Below, in pieces: positions 43,149 to 52,445 of a DNA stretch of 64,000 nt. The number at the start of each line of letters is the position of its first letter. Positions within the stretch are counted from its first letter, which is position 1. Location: the NCBI GenBank assembly GCA_902800965.1, contig CADCGK010000004.1:124001-188000 (forward strand), in the 5' to 3' direction. Origin of the DNA: an uncultured Bacteroidia bacterium (GTDB taxonomy: Bacteria > Bacteroidota > Bacteroidia > Bacteroidales > F082). Under the pieces are notes generated by a model, which saw nothing but the letters and a program-made list of their open reading frames with translations, had not been told where the DNA came from and searched no databases. The translations under genes were made by a program, and so were the position numbers.

Positions 43149-45248
43149 TTATTTCAGATACTTATCTAGCCAATTATAGAACCGTCTCTGCCAGAGAACG
43201 CCGTTCTGGGGCTTTAGCACCCAGTGGTTCTCGTCAGGGAAATAGAGGAACTCGGCATCGAGGCCACGTAAGATGGCGGCGTTGTAAGCCTGCATGCCTT
43301 GGGTGAAGCAGATGCGGTAGTCAAGGCCGCCATGGATCACGAGGATAGGTGCCGTCCATTTGTCCACGAAGAGGTGGGGTGAGTTGGCGTAGGTCTTGCG
43401 TACGGTGGGGTTGTTCCAATCCCAGAAGGGGCCGCCGAGGTCCCAGTTGACGAACCACATCTCTTCGGTCTCGAGGTATTGGGCTTCGAGATTGAACATG
43501 CCGTCGTGGGCGATGAGGGCCTTGAAACGACCGTCGTGGTGACCCGCAAGCCAGTACACGCTGAAGCCGCCGAAGCTGGCACCCACGGCACCGAGGCGGT
43601 TCTCATCGATGTAAGGCTCCTTGCTGACTTCGTCGATGGCGCTGAGGTAGTCCTTCATGCACTGTCCGCCGTAGTCGCCGCTGATTTCCTCAAGCCATTC
43701 CTGACCGAAGCCGGGTAGGCCGCGACGGTTGGGGGCGACGATGATGTAGTCGTTGGCGGCCATCATCTGGAAGTTCCAGCGGTAGCTCCAGAACTGGCTC
43801 ACGGTGCTTTGCGGTCCGCCTTCGCAGTAGAGCAGGGCAGGGTATTGCTTGTTGGGATCGAAATGAGGCGGATAGATCACCCATGTGAGCATGTCCTTGC
43901 CGTCGGTGGTCTTGATCCAGCGTTCTTCCACCTTGCCCATGGTGAGTTGGTCGAAGATCTTGTCGTTGACGGTGGTGATCTGCGTGGCCTCGCCCGTGGT
44001 GGGGTCAACGCTGAAGAGCTCGGTCGGGTGGCTCATCGACTGACGACCGGCGATCAGCTTGTCGCCGTTATATTGCACGGAGACGTAGTTGTGCTGGCCT
44101 TCGGTTAGCTTCTTGATTTCGCCGTTCTCAATGTTGAGGGCATAGAGCTGGTCGGTGGCGTAGGCATCGCTGATGAAATAGAGCGTCTTGCTGTCGTCGG
44201 CCCAGCTGAAGCCCGTGCAGCACTGGTCGAAGGCGGCCGAGTAGTCGGTCTTCTCGCCGGTTTCGAGGTTCATCACGAAGAGGCGTTGCTTGTCGGATTC
44301 ATAGCCGTCGCGTTCCTGGCTCTCCCAAGCCATGTATTTACCATTGGGCGAGATGACGGGGTTGAGGTCGTAGCCCATCATGCCCTCTGTGAGGTTCTTG
44401 CATTCGCCGCTCTGTATGATGTATTGGTAGATGTCGGTATTAGTGGAGAGGGCGTAGTCCTTGCCAACCTTTTTGCGGCAGCAATAGACGAAGCTCTTGC
44501 CGTCGGGCAGCCACTGCACCTGCTCCATGCCGCCGAAGGGACGCACGGGTGCTTCCCATTGCTCGCCTGCCATGGCGTCGAACGAAGCTTCGATCTTGCC
44601 GTTGCTGAAGTTACCCACGAAGATATGTCCGTAGGTATCGACCCATTGGTCCCAATGGCGGTACATCAGGTCGTTGTTGATGCGTCCTGAGGACTTGTCG
44701 AGGTCGGGGTAGATGTCGGCCACGGTCTCCTTCAGCTTCACTTCCTTGGTGAAGAGTACCTGGGCGCAGTCGGGCGAATAGAGGAATCCGTTGATGTCGT
44801 CAGCCTCGTTGGAGACGCATTGGCGTCCGGTGCCGTCGGGGTTGATCTCCCAGAGTTGCATCACGCCATCGTCGTTGGGGCTGAGGAAGCCGATCTTCTT
44901 GCCGTCGGGGCGCCATTGCGGGCTGTATTCGCTTTGGTTCGATTCGGACAGCACGCGGTTGTTGGTGCCGTCGGCGTTCATAATATACAAAGTGGAGCCG
45001 CTGCGGTTCTCGGGCACGCTGTAGTAGGTGACGTTATAGACGATTTGCGAATGGTCGGGCGAGAGGCTGTATTCGCCGATGCGGCCCATGGCCCAAAGGA
45101 CTTCGGGTGTCATGATGTCGGATTGGAGGGTCAATTCCGTTGGTCCGATTTTGTCTTTGCCTTTCGGCTCGGTTTCAGGTTTTTGTGTGTTGCACGATAC
45201 AATTGCACAAGTGATCATGGCTAACAGGAGGATTTTGTTTTTTCTCAT
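43149..45248 (-). CDS. dpp5: Prolyl-oligopeptidase-family (S9C) lipoprotein, Dpp5-like
   Basis: The 699-residue product has a lipoprotein signal (MITCAIVSC), an N-terminal beta-propeller with repeated strand-turn units (about 50-420) and a C-terminal alpha/beta hydrolase. The nucleophile is Ser in GAVGASFGGFS, the acid Asp in VIHGGLDYR and the base His in PDENHWVL. It resembles bacterial dipeptidyl-peptidase 5, which removes dipeptides from peptides in the periplasm and helps amino acid fermentation. Confidence 0.9.
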   Translation of the reverse strand: MRKNKILLLAMITCAIVSCNTQKPETEPKGKDKIGPTELTLQSDIMTPEVLWAMGRIGEYSLSPDHSQIVYNVTYYSVPENRSGSTLYIMNADGTNNRVLSESNQSEYSPQWRPDGKKIGFLSPNDDGVMQLWEINPDGTGRQCVSNEADDINGFLYSPDCAQVLFTKEVKLKETVADIYPDLDKSSGRINNDLMYRHWDQWVDTYGHIFVGNFSNGKIEASFDAMAGEQWEAPVRPFGGMEQVQWLPDGKSFVYCCRKKVGKDYALSTNTDIYQYIIQSGECKNLTEGMMGYDLNPVISPNGKYMAWESQERDGYESDKQRLFVMNLETGEKTDYSAAFDQCCTGFSWADDSKTLYFISDAYATDQLYALNIENGEIKKLTEGQHNYVSVQYNGDKLIAGRQSMSHPTELFSVDPTTGEATQITTVNDKIFDQLTMGKVEERWIKTTDGKDMLTWVIYPPHFDPNKQYPALLYCEGGPQSTVSQFWSYRWNFQMMAANDYIIVAPNRRGLPGFGQEWLEEISGDYGGQCMKDYLSAIDEVSKEPYIDENRLGAVGASFGGFSVYWLAGHHDGRFKALIAHDGMFNLEAQYLETEEMWFVNWDLGGPFWDWNNPTVRKTYANSPHLFVDKWTAPILVIHGGLDYRICFTQGMQAYNAAILRGLDAEFLYFPDENHWVLKPQNGVLWQRRFYNWLDKYLK

Positions 45249-45288
45249 TTGTAATTGATTTTGGAATTTGGGTCAAAATTAGGAAATT

Positions 45289-45320
45289 TTTGAATTCTTC
45301 CTACATTTATTCTATCTTTG
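45289..45320 (+). promoter_or_regulatory. Promoter of the three-domain lipoprotein gene
   Basis: TTTG at 45289-45292 and TATCTTTG at 45313-45320 are separated by 20 nt, close to consensus. It lies downstream of a possible TTG start at 45318 and so fixes the true start at 45345. Confidence 0.62.
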
Positions 45321-45344
45321 CCTTGTCAAATAAAACTCTTTACA

Positions 45345-47432
45345 ATGCAAAGAATCGTGAAGGCTTTAGCAGCCGTAATGCTATTGACGGCGGTGTTTCT
45401 CGTTGCGGGATGCGATGGTCCTAAAAACAATAACAACGGTGAAGCCCAACAAACCAAGCCGGAAGTGACTCAGGAGGTTGATAATGGGACTTCCGTGGAT
45501 GGCCACGAATTTGTGGACTTGGGGCTGCCAAGCGGCACGCTTTGGGCCACCTGCAACGTGGGCGCGGATACGCCGGATGGCTATGGCGACTATTTTGCAT
45601 GGGGCGAGACAGAACCGAAAACCATCTATAGCCTTGATACTTACAAATACAGTACAATTGATGACCGTCTGGCTGCTTTGATAGAAGAAGAAAACGACGA
45701 AGACGAACCGGGTCCACCGGCAAGATATCTCTATCCCATCTTCACGAAATACTGCCTCGTTCCGAAGTCTGGATACAATGGCTTTACGGATGATCTAACC
45801 GTATTGCAACCAAACGACGATGCGGCCACCGTCAATTGGGGAAAGGGTTGGTGCATGCCTACCAACGAACAATGGGCGGAACTCTATAACTGCATTCCGA
45901 ACAAATTGGTCACGCAAAACGATGTGACAGGGCTTCTTTTCACTGCTCCTAACGGCAATACGCTCTTCCTGCCCGTTGCAGGCGAACATGATGACGAGGG
46001 CCTTTTTGAAGAGGAAGAGGCCGGTCTTCGCCACGAAAACCTTGGACGTTACTGGTCCAAGTCACTGTATGTCAGTTCGCCGTTTAGTGCGTGGCACTTG
46101 TATATCTATTCTTTTGGCAACCGAGATGTGCGCGGTGGCGACCGTTGGTGCGGTTTCCCGGTTAGACCGGTTTGCTCAATCAAAAAAGCTGTAAAAGCTG
46201 ATGGGGAAGGGCATGCACAGGCTCACACTTTCGTGGATCTCGGCTTGCCAAGCGGTACGCTGTGGGCAGATTGCAATATAGGCGCCGATAGCCCTGAGAG
46301 CTATGGCGACTTTTTCGCTTGGGGCGAGACGGAGCCAAAGTACATCTTCCGCTGGGATAACTACAAATACTGCCATTTCGAGAACGATGAGCTTACCAAG
46401 TATTGCAACGACACAAGCTATGGCTACAACGGCTTTACCGATGGGCTGTACATCTTACAGAAGGATGACGATGCCGCCAAGGTCAATTGGGGCAGCGAGT
46501 GGAGTGTCCCTAACGACGGGCAATGGATGGAGTTGTACCAAAACACTACGAGCGCTTGGACGACACAGAACGGGGTGGAGGGACAGCTCTTCACGGCACC
46601 GAACGGCAACAGTATCTTCTTGCCCGCCGGTGGCATCCGTCGTGATGTCGAACGTAGTAAATCAGGCTATCATGGGGTTTATGGCGAATACTGGTCGAAT
46701 TCATTTAACCAGCGTCATTCTGAGGATGCACATTCATTCCGAATGGATTCATACGACAGCAAACTGTTCGTTAGTGCACGCCAAAATGGCTTGCTTATCC
46801 GTCCTGTGCAATATGCTGCTGATGACAAGCACGAGTATGTTGACCTCGGCTTGCCAAGCGGTACGCTATGGGCTACCTGCAACGTGGGGGCAACCGCTCC
46901 GGAAGAGCATGGCGTCAAAGTGGCGTGGGGCGAGGTTGCTCCGAAAGAGGCATACGAATGGTACAACTATAACTATTGCAGAGGGGAAATTAACTCCTTT
47001 ATTAAATACTGCCTCGATGCTACCGGCGGCTACAACGGTTTTGTCGATTCTTTGACTGTGTTGTTGTCCGAGGATGATGCCGCCACGGCAAACTGGGGAG
47101 GAGGATGGTGTATGCCGACCGCCGAACAGTGGAGGGAGCTAAGGAAGCATACCACCATGACTTGGGTGAAATCGCAAGATTCCAATCAAGGCATCCTGTT
47201 TACTGCCGCAAATGGCAACAGCCTCTTTTTGCCTGCTACCAATAGCATGGATGATGAATTCCCTGGGCCTTCCATCGAGGGTGCCTACTGGTCGAAAACA
47301 CTCAATGATAGTGGCGCAGGCCACCCGTGGGTGTTTGTTTTCAATTGTGCTACCGAATATAATGTCTTTTATGACGTTGACCGCTGCGGTGGTTTTTCCG
47401 TCCGTCCAGTGCGTTCCACGCCGAAGAAATAA
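45345..47432 (+). CDS. Lipoprotein with three FISUMP-like (Fibrobacter major paralogous) domains
   Basis: The 695-residue product has a lipoprotein signal (LVAGC, Cys about 23) and three tandem domains starting near residues 53, 293 and 495. Each contains VDLGLPSGTLWA, a YGxxFAWGE block, GYNGFxDxLxxL, DDAAxxNWGxxWxxPxxxQWxEL, TAxNGNSxFLPxx and a closing G(F/L)xVRPV. The pattern fits the Fib_succ_major/TIGR02145 type (C-type-lectin-like fold). Its function is unknown and it is probably surface exposed. A one-domain relative lies at 58776. Confidence 0.72.
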   Translation: MQRIVKALAAVMLLTAVFLVAGCDGPKNNNNGEAQQTKPEVTQEVDNGTSVDGHEFVDLGLPSGTLWATCNVGADTPDGYGDYFAWGETEPKTIYSLDTYKYSTIDDRLAALIEEENDEDEPGPPARYLYPIFTKYCLVPKSGYNGFTDDLTVLQPNDDAATVNWGKGWCMPTNEQWAELYNCIPNKLVTQNDVTGLLFTAPNGNTLFLPVAGEHDDEGLFEEEEAGLRHENLGRYWSKSLYVSSPFSAWHLYIYSFGNRDVRGGDRWCGFPVRPVCSIKKAVKADGEGHAQAHTFVDLGLPSGTLWADCNIGADSPESYGDFFAWGETEPKYIFRWDNYKYCHFENDELTKYCNDTSYGYNGFTDGLYILQKDDDAAKVNWGSEWSVPNDGQWMELYQNTTSAWTTQNGVEGQLFTAPNGNSIFLPAGGIRRDVERSKSGYHGVYGEYWSNSFNQRHSEDAHSFRMDSYDSKLFVSARQNGLLIRPVQYAADDKHEYVDLGLPSGTLWATCNVGATAPEEHGVKVAWGEVAPKEAYEWYNYNYCRGEINSFIKYCLDATGGYNGFVDSLTVLLSEDDAATANWGGGWCMPTAEQWRELRKHTTMTWVKSQDSNQGILFTAANGNSLFLPATNSMDDEFPGPSIEGAYWSKTLNDSGAGHPWVFVFNCATEYNVFYDVDRCGGFSVRPVRSTPKK

Positions 47433-47444
47433 ATAATTCTTGTC

Positions 47445-49094
47445 ATGTTACAAATCTATTGCCGCAACACCAAAACCACCAAGAGCTTTCCCGAAGGCAC
47501 CACGCTTCAGGAGATGCTTCCTGAATTTGATTTCGACAAACCATACGAGATTGTCTCCGCACGTGTGAACAATGTGCCGCAGGGACTGAAGTTTCGTGTC
47601 TATAACAACCGCGACATTGAGTACGTCGATGGCCGCGATCCTTCGGGAGCGCGTATCTACTTCCGCTCGCTCTGCTTCCTGCTCAGCAAGGCTGCCCGAG
47701 ATGTGTTCCCGGGTTCGAAGATCTATATGGAGAACCCCATCTCCAACGGCTATTTCTGCAACTTCCACAAGGCTGATGGCTCGGAAGTGACCGACGATGA
47801 CATTGAACGGATCCGACAGCGGATGCAGGAGATCGTCAACAAGGATATTCCTTTCCATCGCTACGAGGTGCAGACTGAAGAGGCGGTGCGCATCTTCCGC
47901 GAGCTGGGCTATGACGATAAGGTCAAGCTCATCGAATCCAGCGGACAGGTCTATATGGACTATTATACGCTGGGTAACACGGCTGATTATTATTACGGAC
48001 GTCTGGTGCCTTCCGCTGGCTATCTCAAGTTGTGGGGATTGGAACGCTATTACCATGGCCTGCTGCTGCGTGTCCCAGATAGGCATGATCCCAGCCGATT
48101 GGCGCCTTTTGTCCCGCAGCCTAAGACCTTCGAGATGTTTAACGAGAACCTGAAATGGAACATCATCATGGGCCTCAACAATGTGGGCGACGTGAATCAG
48201 GCTTGCCTGAATGGCCTTGCCAATGTGCTGATCAAGGTTTCGGAAGCACTTCAGGAGAAAAAGATCGTGCAGATCGCCGAAGAGATCTATCGGCGGTATC
48301 AAGGTGAGAACGGTGTGCGTTTGGTGCTGATCACTGGACCGAGCAGTAGCGGCAAGACCACCTTCTGCAAACGTCTTAGCGTCCAGCTATTGGCATGTGG
48401 GCTCAAGCCGTTGTCGTTCTCGACAGACGATTATTTCGTGAATAGGGAAGACACCCCGAAACTGCCCAATGGCGCCTACGACTTCGACAACTTCGAGGCC
48501 GTGCAACACGAGATGCTGCAGCGCGACTTGCTGAAACTGTTGGCAGGGGAGGTGGTCGATATCCCAGAGTTCAATTTCGTGACGGGCAAACAGGAATACA
48601 ATGGCAAACAACTCCATCTGGATGCCAACACCGTGGTGCTTCTTGAAGGCATACATGCGCTCAATCCGAAGTTGACCGACCATATCGACGATGCGCTCAA
48701 GTTCCGTATCTTCATCAATACCTTGACCAGCACTTCGCTCGACGACCACAATATCATTCCCACCTACGACATCCGCCTGCTGCGCCGTATCGTCCGCGAC
48801 TATAACAAAGGAGCGTTCACTGCACGTCAGACTATTGAGCAGTGGCCAAACGTCATTGCCGCAGAGGAGCAATGGATTTATCCCTATCAGGAAAACGCTG
48901 ACATGATGTTCAACTCCTCGTATCTATTGGAGTTCGCTGTCATGCGCAACCATGCCGAGACCATCCTTGCCAGCGTCCCGAAGAACTGTTCGGCCTACAC
49001 CGAAGCGCATCGCTTGTTGCATTTCATCCATTACTTCACTCCGGTGCCAGACAAGGAGATTCCGCAAACCTCGATGATTCGCGAGTTTATTTAA
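47445..49094 (+). CDS. Nucleoside kinase (uridine-kinase-like) with N-terminal TGS/ThrRS-like region
   Basis: The 549-residue product has a TGS-like domain (about 1-65), a region resembling the second editing-type domain of threonyl-tRNA synthetase (about 70-225) and a C-terminal P-loop kinase with Walker A ITGPSSSGKTTFCK (about 290-303) and STDDYFVNRE. The fused family is known in Bacteroidota and some others, and phosphorylates uridine or another nucleoside; the substrate is inferred. It follows the lipoprotein gene by 12 bp. Confidence 0.85.
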   Translation: MLQIYCRNTKTTKSFPEGTTLQEMLPEFDFDKPYEIVSARVNNVPQGLKFRVYNNRDIEYVDGRDPSGARIYFRSLCFLLSKAARDVFPGSKIYMENPISNGYFCNFHKADGSEVTDDDIERIRQRMQEIVNKDIPFHRYEVQTEEAVRIFRELGYDDKVKLIESSGQVYMDYYTLGNTADYYYGRLVPSAGYLKLWGLERYYHGLLLRVPDRHDPSRLAPFVPQPKTFEMFNENLKWNIIMGLNNVGDVNQACLNGLANVLIKVSEALQEKKIVQIAEEIYRRYQGENGVRLVLITGPSSSGKTTFCKRLSVQLLACGLKPLSFSTDDYFVNREDTPKLPNGAYDFDNFEAVQHEMLQRDLLKLLAGEVVDIPEFNFVTGKQEYNGKQLHLDANTVVLLEGIHALNPKLTDHIDDALKFRIFINTLTSTSLDDHNIIPTYDIRLLRRIVRDYNKGAFTARQTIEQWPNVIAAEEQWIYPYQENADMMFNSSYLLEFAVMRNHAETILASVPKNCSAYTEAHRLLHFIHYFTPVPDKEIPQTSMIREFI

Positions 49095-49095
49095 T

Positions 49096-49125
49096 AAAAA
49101 AAGACGGCTAAAAGCCGTCTTTTTT
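49096..49125. terminator. Bidirectional intrinsic terminator after the nucleoside kinase gene
   Basis: AAGACGGCT (49101-49109) pairs with AGCCGTCTT (49113-49121) around AAA, flanked by A and T runs. It can also end the convergent tRNA-Met transcript. Confidence 0.92.
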
Positions 49126-49132
49126 GTCGATG

Positions 49133-49206
49133 TAGCGGGAATGAGAATTGAACTCATGACCTCCGGGTTATGAATCCGACGCTCTAACCTGCTGAGCTAT
49201 CCCGCC
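49133..49206 (-). tRNA. tRNA-Met (anticodon CAT)
   Basis: This 74-nt tRNA has acceptor stem GGCGGGA with TCCCGCT, D-arm AGCTCAGCAGGTTAGAGC and anticodon loop TTCATAA. The first pair G-T and the D-arm speak against the initiator form; elongator Met is favoured, but tRNA-Ile2 (lysidine-modified CAU) cannot be excluded by eye. Confidence 0.9.
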
Positions 49207-49298
49207 ATGTTTCGAGCCGCAAAAGTACTACTTTTTTTGTTTCAAACAACACTTTTTGGAAATATTTTTTTTGGTATGGTTTTTGAACTTTGAAAGAT

Positions 49299-49332
49299 TT
49301 TGTTCTTGATTAAAGAATTATTTATACTTTTG
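49299..49332 (+). promoter_or_regulatory. Promoter of the DUF1573 gene
   Basis: TTTG at 49299-49302 and TACTTTTG at 49325-49332 are separated by 22 nt; the start codon follows 19-25 nt later. Confidence 0.55.
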
Positions 49333-49351
49333 CACATCTTTTAAATAAACT

Positions 49352-49813
49352 ATGAATATGAAAAAGCTTGTTTTATTGATCGGCGTCCTCGTCATGATGG
49401 CAGGCGTCGCTATGGCTCAGGATACCAAAACTCCTCAAAACGGTCCTGAGATCGAGTTTGAGAAAGTAATTCACGACTACGGTGAGATTCCCTACAATGG
49501 CAATGGCGAATGCGAGTTCAAGTTCACCAATACCGGCAATGAACCTCTGATCATCCAAAAACCCAAATCGAGCTGCGGCTGCACCGTCCCTTCATGGCCT
49601 AAGGAACCTATCCTTCCTGGTGAGTCAGAGGTGATTAAGGTGACTTACAAGACCACACGTGTTGGCGCCATCAACAAATCCGTTACCGTGACCTCCAACG
49701 CTGTCAAGAATGGTACCGTGGTACTGCGTATCAAGGGCAAGGTGCTTGAACAGCCTACCGAAGCCATGCCTGAAAAAGAGACTGGCATCGGAACTCCGAT
49801 CAACAAGAATTAA
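49352..49813 (+). CDS. DUF1573 secreted protein
   Basis: The 153-residue product has a signal peptide (cleavage near AMAQ) and the DUF1573 signature: EFEKVIHDYGEIPYNGNGECEFKFTNTGNEPLII, KSSCGCTVPSWPKEPILPGES and VGAINKSVTVTSNA. The Ig/ASPM-like beta fold is common in Bacteroidota and of unknown function. An ATG two codons later (49358) is an equally good start. Confidence 0.88.
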   Translation: MNMKKLVLLIGVLVMMAGVAMAQDTKTPQNGPEIEFEKVIHDYGEIPYNGNGECEFKFTNTGNEPLIIQKPKSSCGCTVPSWPKEPILPGESEVIKVTYKTTRVGAINKSVTVTSNAVKNGTVVLRIKGKVLEQPTEAMPEKETGIGTPINKN

Positions 49814-49835
49814 GAATTTAGATTAAGAATTCAAT

Positions 49836-51056
49836 ATGCCACAAATTTCTAAAAAAGGACAAGAGCTTCCTCAATCAGCGATTAGGAAGCTCGTTCCATT
49901 TGCTGACGCCGCCAAGGAACGCGGTATCCATGTGTATCACCTCAATATCGGTCAGCCGGACATCGAGACTCCTAAAGGAGCTCTTGCCGCTCTCGCCGAT
50001 ACAGCCCGTGAGCTTCCTGCAAGTCACGGCGTGCTGGAATACAGCCATTCCGCTGGTATCCCGAGCTACCGTCGCGCCCTCTGCAACTATTACCACCGTC
50101 ACGGCATCGACGTCACGCCGAACCAAGTCATCGTCACCACTGGCGGCAGTGAAGCCCTTCAGATGGCCTTCACCGTGTGCCTGAACCCTGGTGATGAGAT
50201 CATCATTCCGGAGCCTTATTACACCAACTATAACACCTTCGCCAAGCTGTGCGATGCCAAGATCGTCACGATCCCCAGCGACATCAAGACAGGCTTTGCC
50301 TTGCCTCCCATCGAGGACTTCGAGAAAGCCATCACGCCTCGCACCAAGGCCATCATGATCTGTAACCCCAACAACCCAACAGGTTATCTCTACACCCATG
50401 AGGAATTGCTGAAAGTGGCAGGTCTGGTCAAGAAATACGATCTGTTCCTCTTCGCCGATGAGGTCTATCGTGAGTTCTGCTATGATGGACACAAGCACTT
50501 CAGCGTGATGCAGCTTGAGGGACTGGAGCGCAACACCATCCTGTTCGACTCCGTTTCGAAGCGCTATAGCGCTTGTGGTGCCCGTGTGGGCTGCATGGTG
50601 ACTCGTAACAGCGAGGTCTATGCCATCGCCATGCGTCTGGCTCAGGCCCGTCTGTCACCACCGAGTTTCGGTCAGATCTTCGCTGAAGCTGCCGTGGATA
50701 CCCCACAGTCGTATTTCGACAAGGTGCAGGCTGAATATGTGGCTCGCCGTAACGTCATCGTCGAGGGCATCAACAAGATCCCGGGCTGCTTCTGCCCAAT
50801 GCCTAAGGGCGCTTTCTACACCGTCATCGATTTGCCGGTGGACGATAGCGACAAGTTCTGCCAGTGGCTGCTCACCGATTTCAGCTACAACGGCGCTACC
50901 GTGATGTTGGCCCCTGCCACAGGTTTCTACGTGGATCCTGAGGAAGGTCGCCATCAAGCTCGTATCACCTACTGCCTCTGCATTGAGGACCTGAAGGCTG
51001 CCATCAAGTGCCTTGAGGAAGCCTTGAAGGAGTATCCAGGGAGGATTAGGAAATAA
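49836..51056 (+). CDS. PLP-dependent class I aminotransferase, aspartate-aminotransferase-like
   Basis: The 406-residue product has the fold-type I features: VTTGGSEALQMAF, CNPNNPTGYLYT and DEVYREF, and the PLP lysine in FDSVSKRYSACGARVG. It is full length. Aspartate, alanine or aromatic substrates are possible; the family label is aspartate aminotransferase. It lies 23 bp after DUF1573. The TAA is immediately followed by a heptamer array. Confidence 0.88.
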   Translation: MPQISKKGQELPQSAIRKLVPFADAAKERGIHVYHLNIGQPDIETPKGALAALADTARELPASHGVLEYSHSAGIPSYRRALCNYYHRHGIDVTPNQVIVTTGGSEALQMAFTVCLNPGDEIIIPEPYYTNYNTFAKLCDAKIVTIPSDIKTGFALPPIEDFEKAITPRTKAIMICNPNNPTGYLYTHEELLKVAGLVKKYDLFLFADEVYREFCYDGHKHFSVMQLEGLERNTILFDSVSKRYSACGARVGCMVTRNSEVYAIAMRLAQARLSPPSFGQIFAEAAVDTPQSYFDKVQAEYVARRNVIVEGINKIPGCFCPMPKGAFYTVIDLPVDDSDKFCQWLLTDFSYNGATVMLAPATGFYVDPEEGRHQARITYCLCIEDLKAAIKCLEEALKEYPGRIRK

Positions 51057-51086
51057 GAGATAAAAGTTTAAAGATAAAAGTTGGTG
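51053..51086. repeat. Short heptamer array GATAAAA/GTTTAAA after the aminotransferase gene
   Basis: GATAAAA, GTTTAAA, GATAAAA, GTTGGTG follow the TAA directly. The units match the family seen after mltG. Confidence 0.78.
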
Positions 51087-51113
51087 GATGTCTTGGTGAG
51101 GCATCCACCATTT

Positions 51114-51947
51114 TTATTTCAGGATTTCTGACAGTGCAGCACGGAACTCTGGCATCGGACAGTGTGTGTCGCGTTCGATGATTAAGGTCTTGAGTCCAGC
51201 GAAAGGCATGATCTCAGCTTCAATGTCCTTTAAGGAACGACTTGTTCCGAAATAGGCAGGGGCGAAGCCTTCCCAAAACTTGATGGCGGTGGCTTTGTCC
51301 ATGTGGAAAGTCTCTTTGATGAAGCTTTCGTCGCTGAGCTTGCAACAGACATACACCATCCCAACGTCGAAGAGATGGTTCCCGTAGCAGAAGTCACCTA
51401 GGTCGATGAAATAACGTTTCTCGCCAACAAAGATGGCGTTGGAGAATTGAAGGTCGCCGTGGATGGCAGTGTCCTCGTCTGGAACGTTGCTGATGAAACG
51501 GCTCAGTTTATCTTTTTCGTCTGCCGTGAAAAACGGGTTTTCGCTCAGAAGACGACGGTAGCGGTCTTTCACGTTTTCAAACTGCGTCGTGTCAATGTGG
51601 GTGGCATGTAGTTGCAGGCACATCTTTGCAAATTCCTCGGCATATTGTCTCGCCATCTCTGGATGGTCGCCCGTGGCGCGAGAATAAGACTTCTTCCCGA
51701 GGATGCGGTGGAAGCGGATTCCATAACGGCCGTCCTCTGTCACTACGTAATCACCGGGTTCTGGCGTGGAGATGCCCATGTCATACACCTTTCTGGCGAG
51801 CTTCATCTCGTCCAAAGGCTGTTGGATCTTGCCTGGGAAATAGAGTTTCAGCATCACCGACGGATCGGTCTTGTGGTCGTAGCTTTCGCCATTGGCGCCT
51901 CCGCCGGAGAGGATGTAGTCGTTAAGAGTTATTTTGATGGCTTCCAT
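51114..51947 (-). CDS. TIGR02172-type aminoglycoside-phosphotransferase-like kinase
   Basis: The 277-residue product has a protein-kinase-like fold with SGGGANGESYDH glycine loop, catalytic-loop IHGDLQFSNAIF and metal-binding FIDLGDFCYG. This pattern marks the TIGR02172 family of small phosphotransferases of unknown substrate. It is divergent from the partner-switch/(p)ppGpp operon, with overlapping promoter regions, so joint regulation is possible but unproven. Confidence 0.82.
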   Translation of the reverse strand: MEAIKITLNDYILSGGGANGESYDHKTDPSVMLKLYFPGKIQQPLDEMKLARKVYDMGISTPEPGDYVVTEDGRYGIRFHRILGKKSYSRATGDHPEMARQYAEEFAKMCLQLHATHIDTTQFENVKDRYRRLLSENPFFTADEKDKLSRFISNVPDEDTAIHGDLQFSNAIFVGEKRYFIDLGDFCYGNHLFDVGMVYVCCKLSDESFIKETFHMDKATAIKFWEGFAPAYFGTSRSLKDIEAEIMPFAGLKTLIIERDTHCPMPEFRAALSEILK

Positions 51948-51970
51948 GATTTTGTGTGTATGATGAGTTG

Positions 51971-51998
51971 CAAAAATAGAAAAAAATCAGTATTTTTG
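51971..51998. promoter_or_regulatory. Divergent -7 elements for the kinase gene (minus) and the partner-switch operon (plus)
   Basis: CAAAAATA at 51971-51978 (TATTTTTG on minus) and TATTTTTG at 51991-51998 (plus) lie 12 bp apart in a 71-bp gap. Confidence 0.6.
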
Positions 51999-52018
51999 CT
52001 GTTTAATAAAAAACTGAG

Positions 52019-52441
52019 ATGAGAGAAAGATCGAAACGATTCAACCCGATCACGGACAGAAGCAGTGAGATAATCGCGTTTTTGATGGCTTCGCCCGACA
52101 TGCCACAGGACGAAGAACTTCGTTTCAAGATAGGCCTTTCTGTCGAGGAGGCCGTCGAGAATGTGGTTCGCTATGCCTACGATGGTGGTATCGGCTGGCT
52201 CGAAGCCGGTACGAGCCTGGATCACGACACGCTGGTCCTTACCATCGAGCTTCGCGATGCGGGGACGCCCTTCAATCCATTGGAAATTCCAGATCCCGAC
52301 ATCACCCTTCCTGCCGACGAACGTGAAATCGGCGGACTGGGGATCTATCTGTGCAAGAAGATGATGGACAGCATCAGCTATCGCTATGAGGATGGCAACA
52401 ATGTGCTTACCATGACGAAAAAACTGAAAAATGAAAGGTAA
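52019..52441 (+). CDS. RsbW-like anti-sigma-type serine/threonine kinase (HATPase_c_2)
   Basis: The 140-residue product is a GHKL ATPase of the RsbW/SpoIIAB type. The N box is SVEEAVENVVRYAY (Asn48), the G1 box RDAGTPFNP (Asp80, Gly82) and the G2 box GGLGIYL (105-111). No membrane or histidine-phosphorylation domain is present. Such kinases bind a target and phosphorylate their STAS antagonist, encoded directly downstream. No sigma factor gene is nearby, so the target is unknown. Confidence 0.88.
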   Translation: MRERSKRFNPITDRSSEIIAFLMASPDMPQDEELRFKIGLSVEEAVENVVRYAYDGGIGWLEAGTSLDHDTLVLTIELRDAGTPFNPLEIPDPDITLPADEREIGGLGIYLCKKMMDSISYRYEDGNNVLTMTKKLKNER

Positions 52442-52445
52442 TAAA

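Noticed and set aside
49133..49206. Initiator tRNA-Met
   Set aside because: The acceptor end and D-arm do not show the unpaired 1-72 and GGG-CCC anticodon-stem pattern of initiators; elongator Met or Ile2 is more likely.
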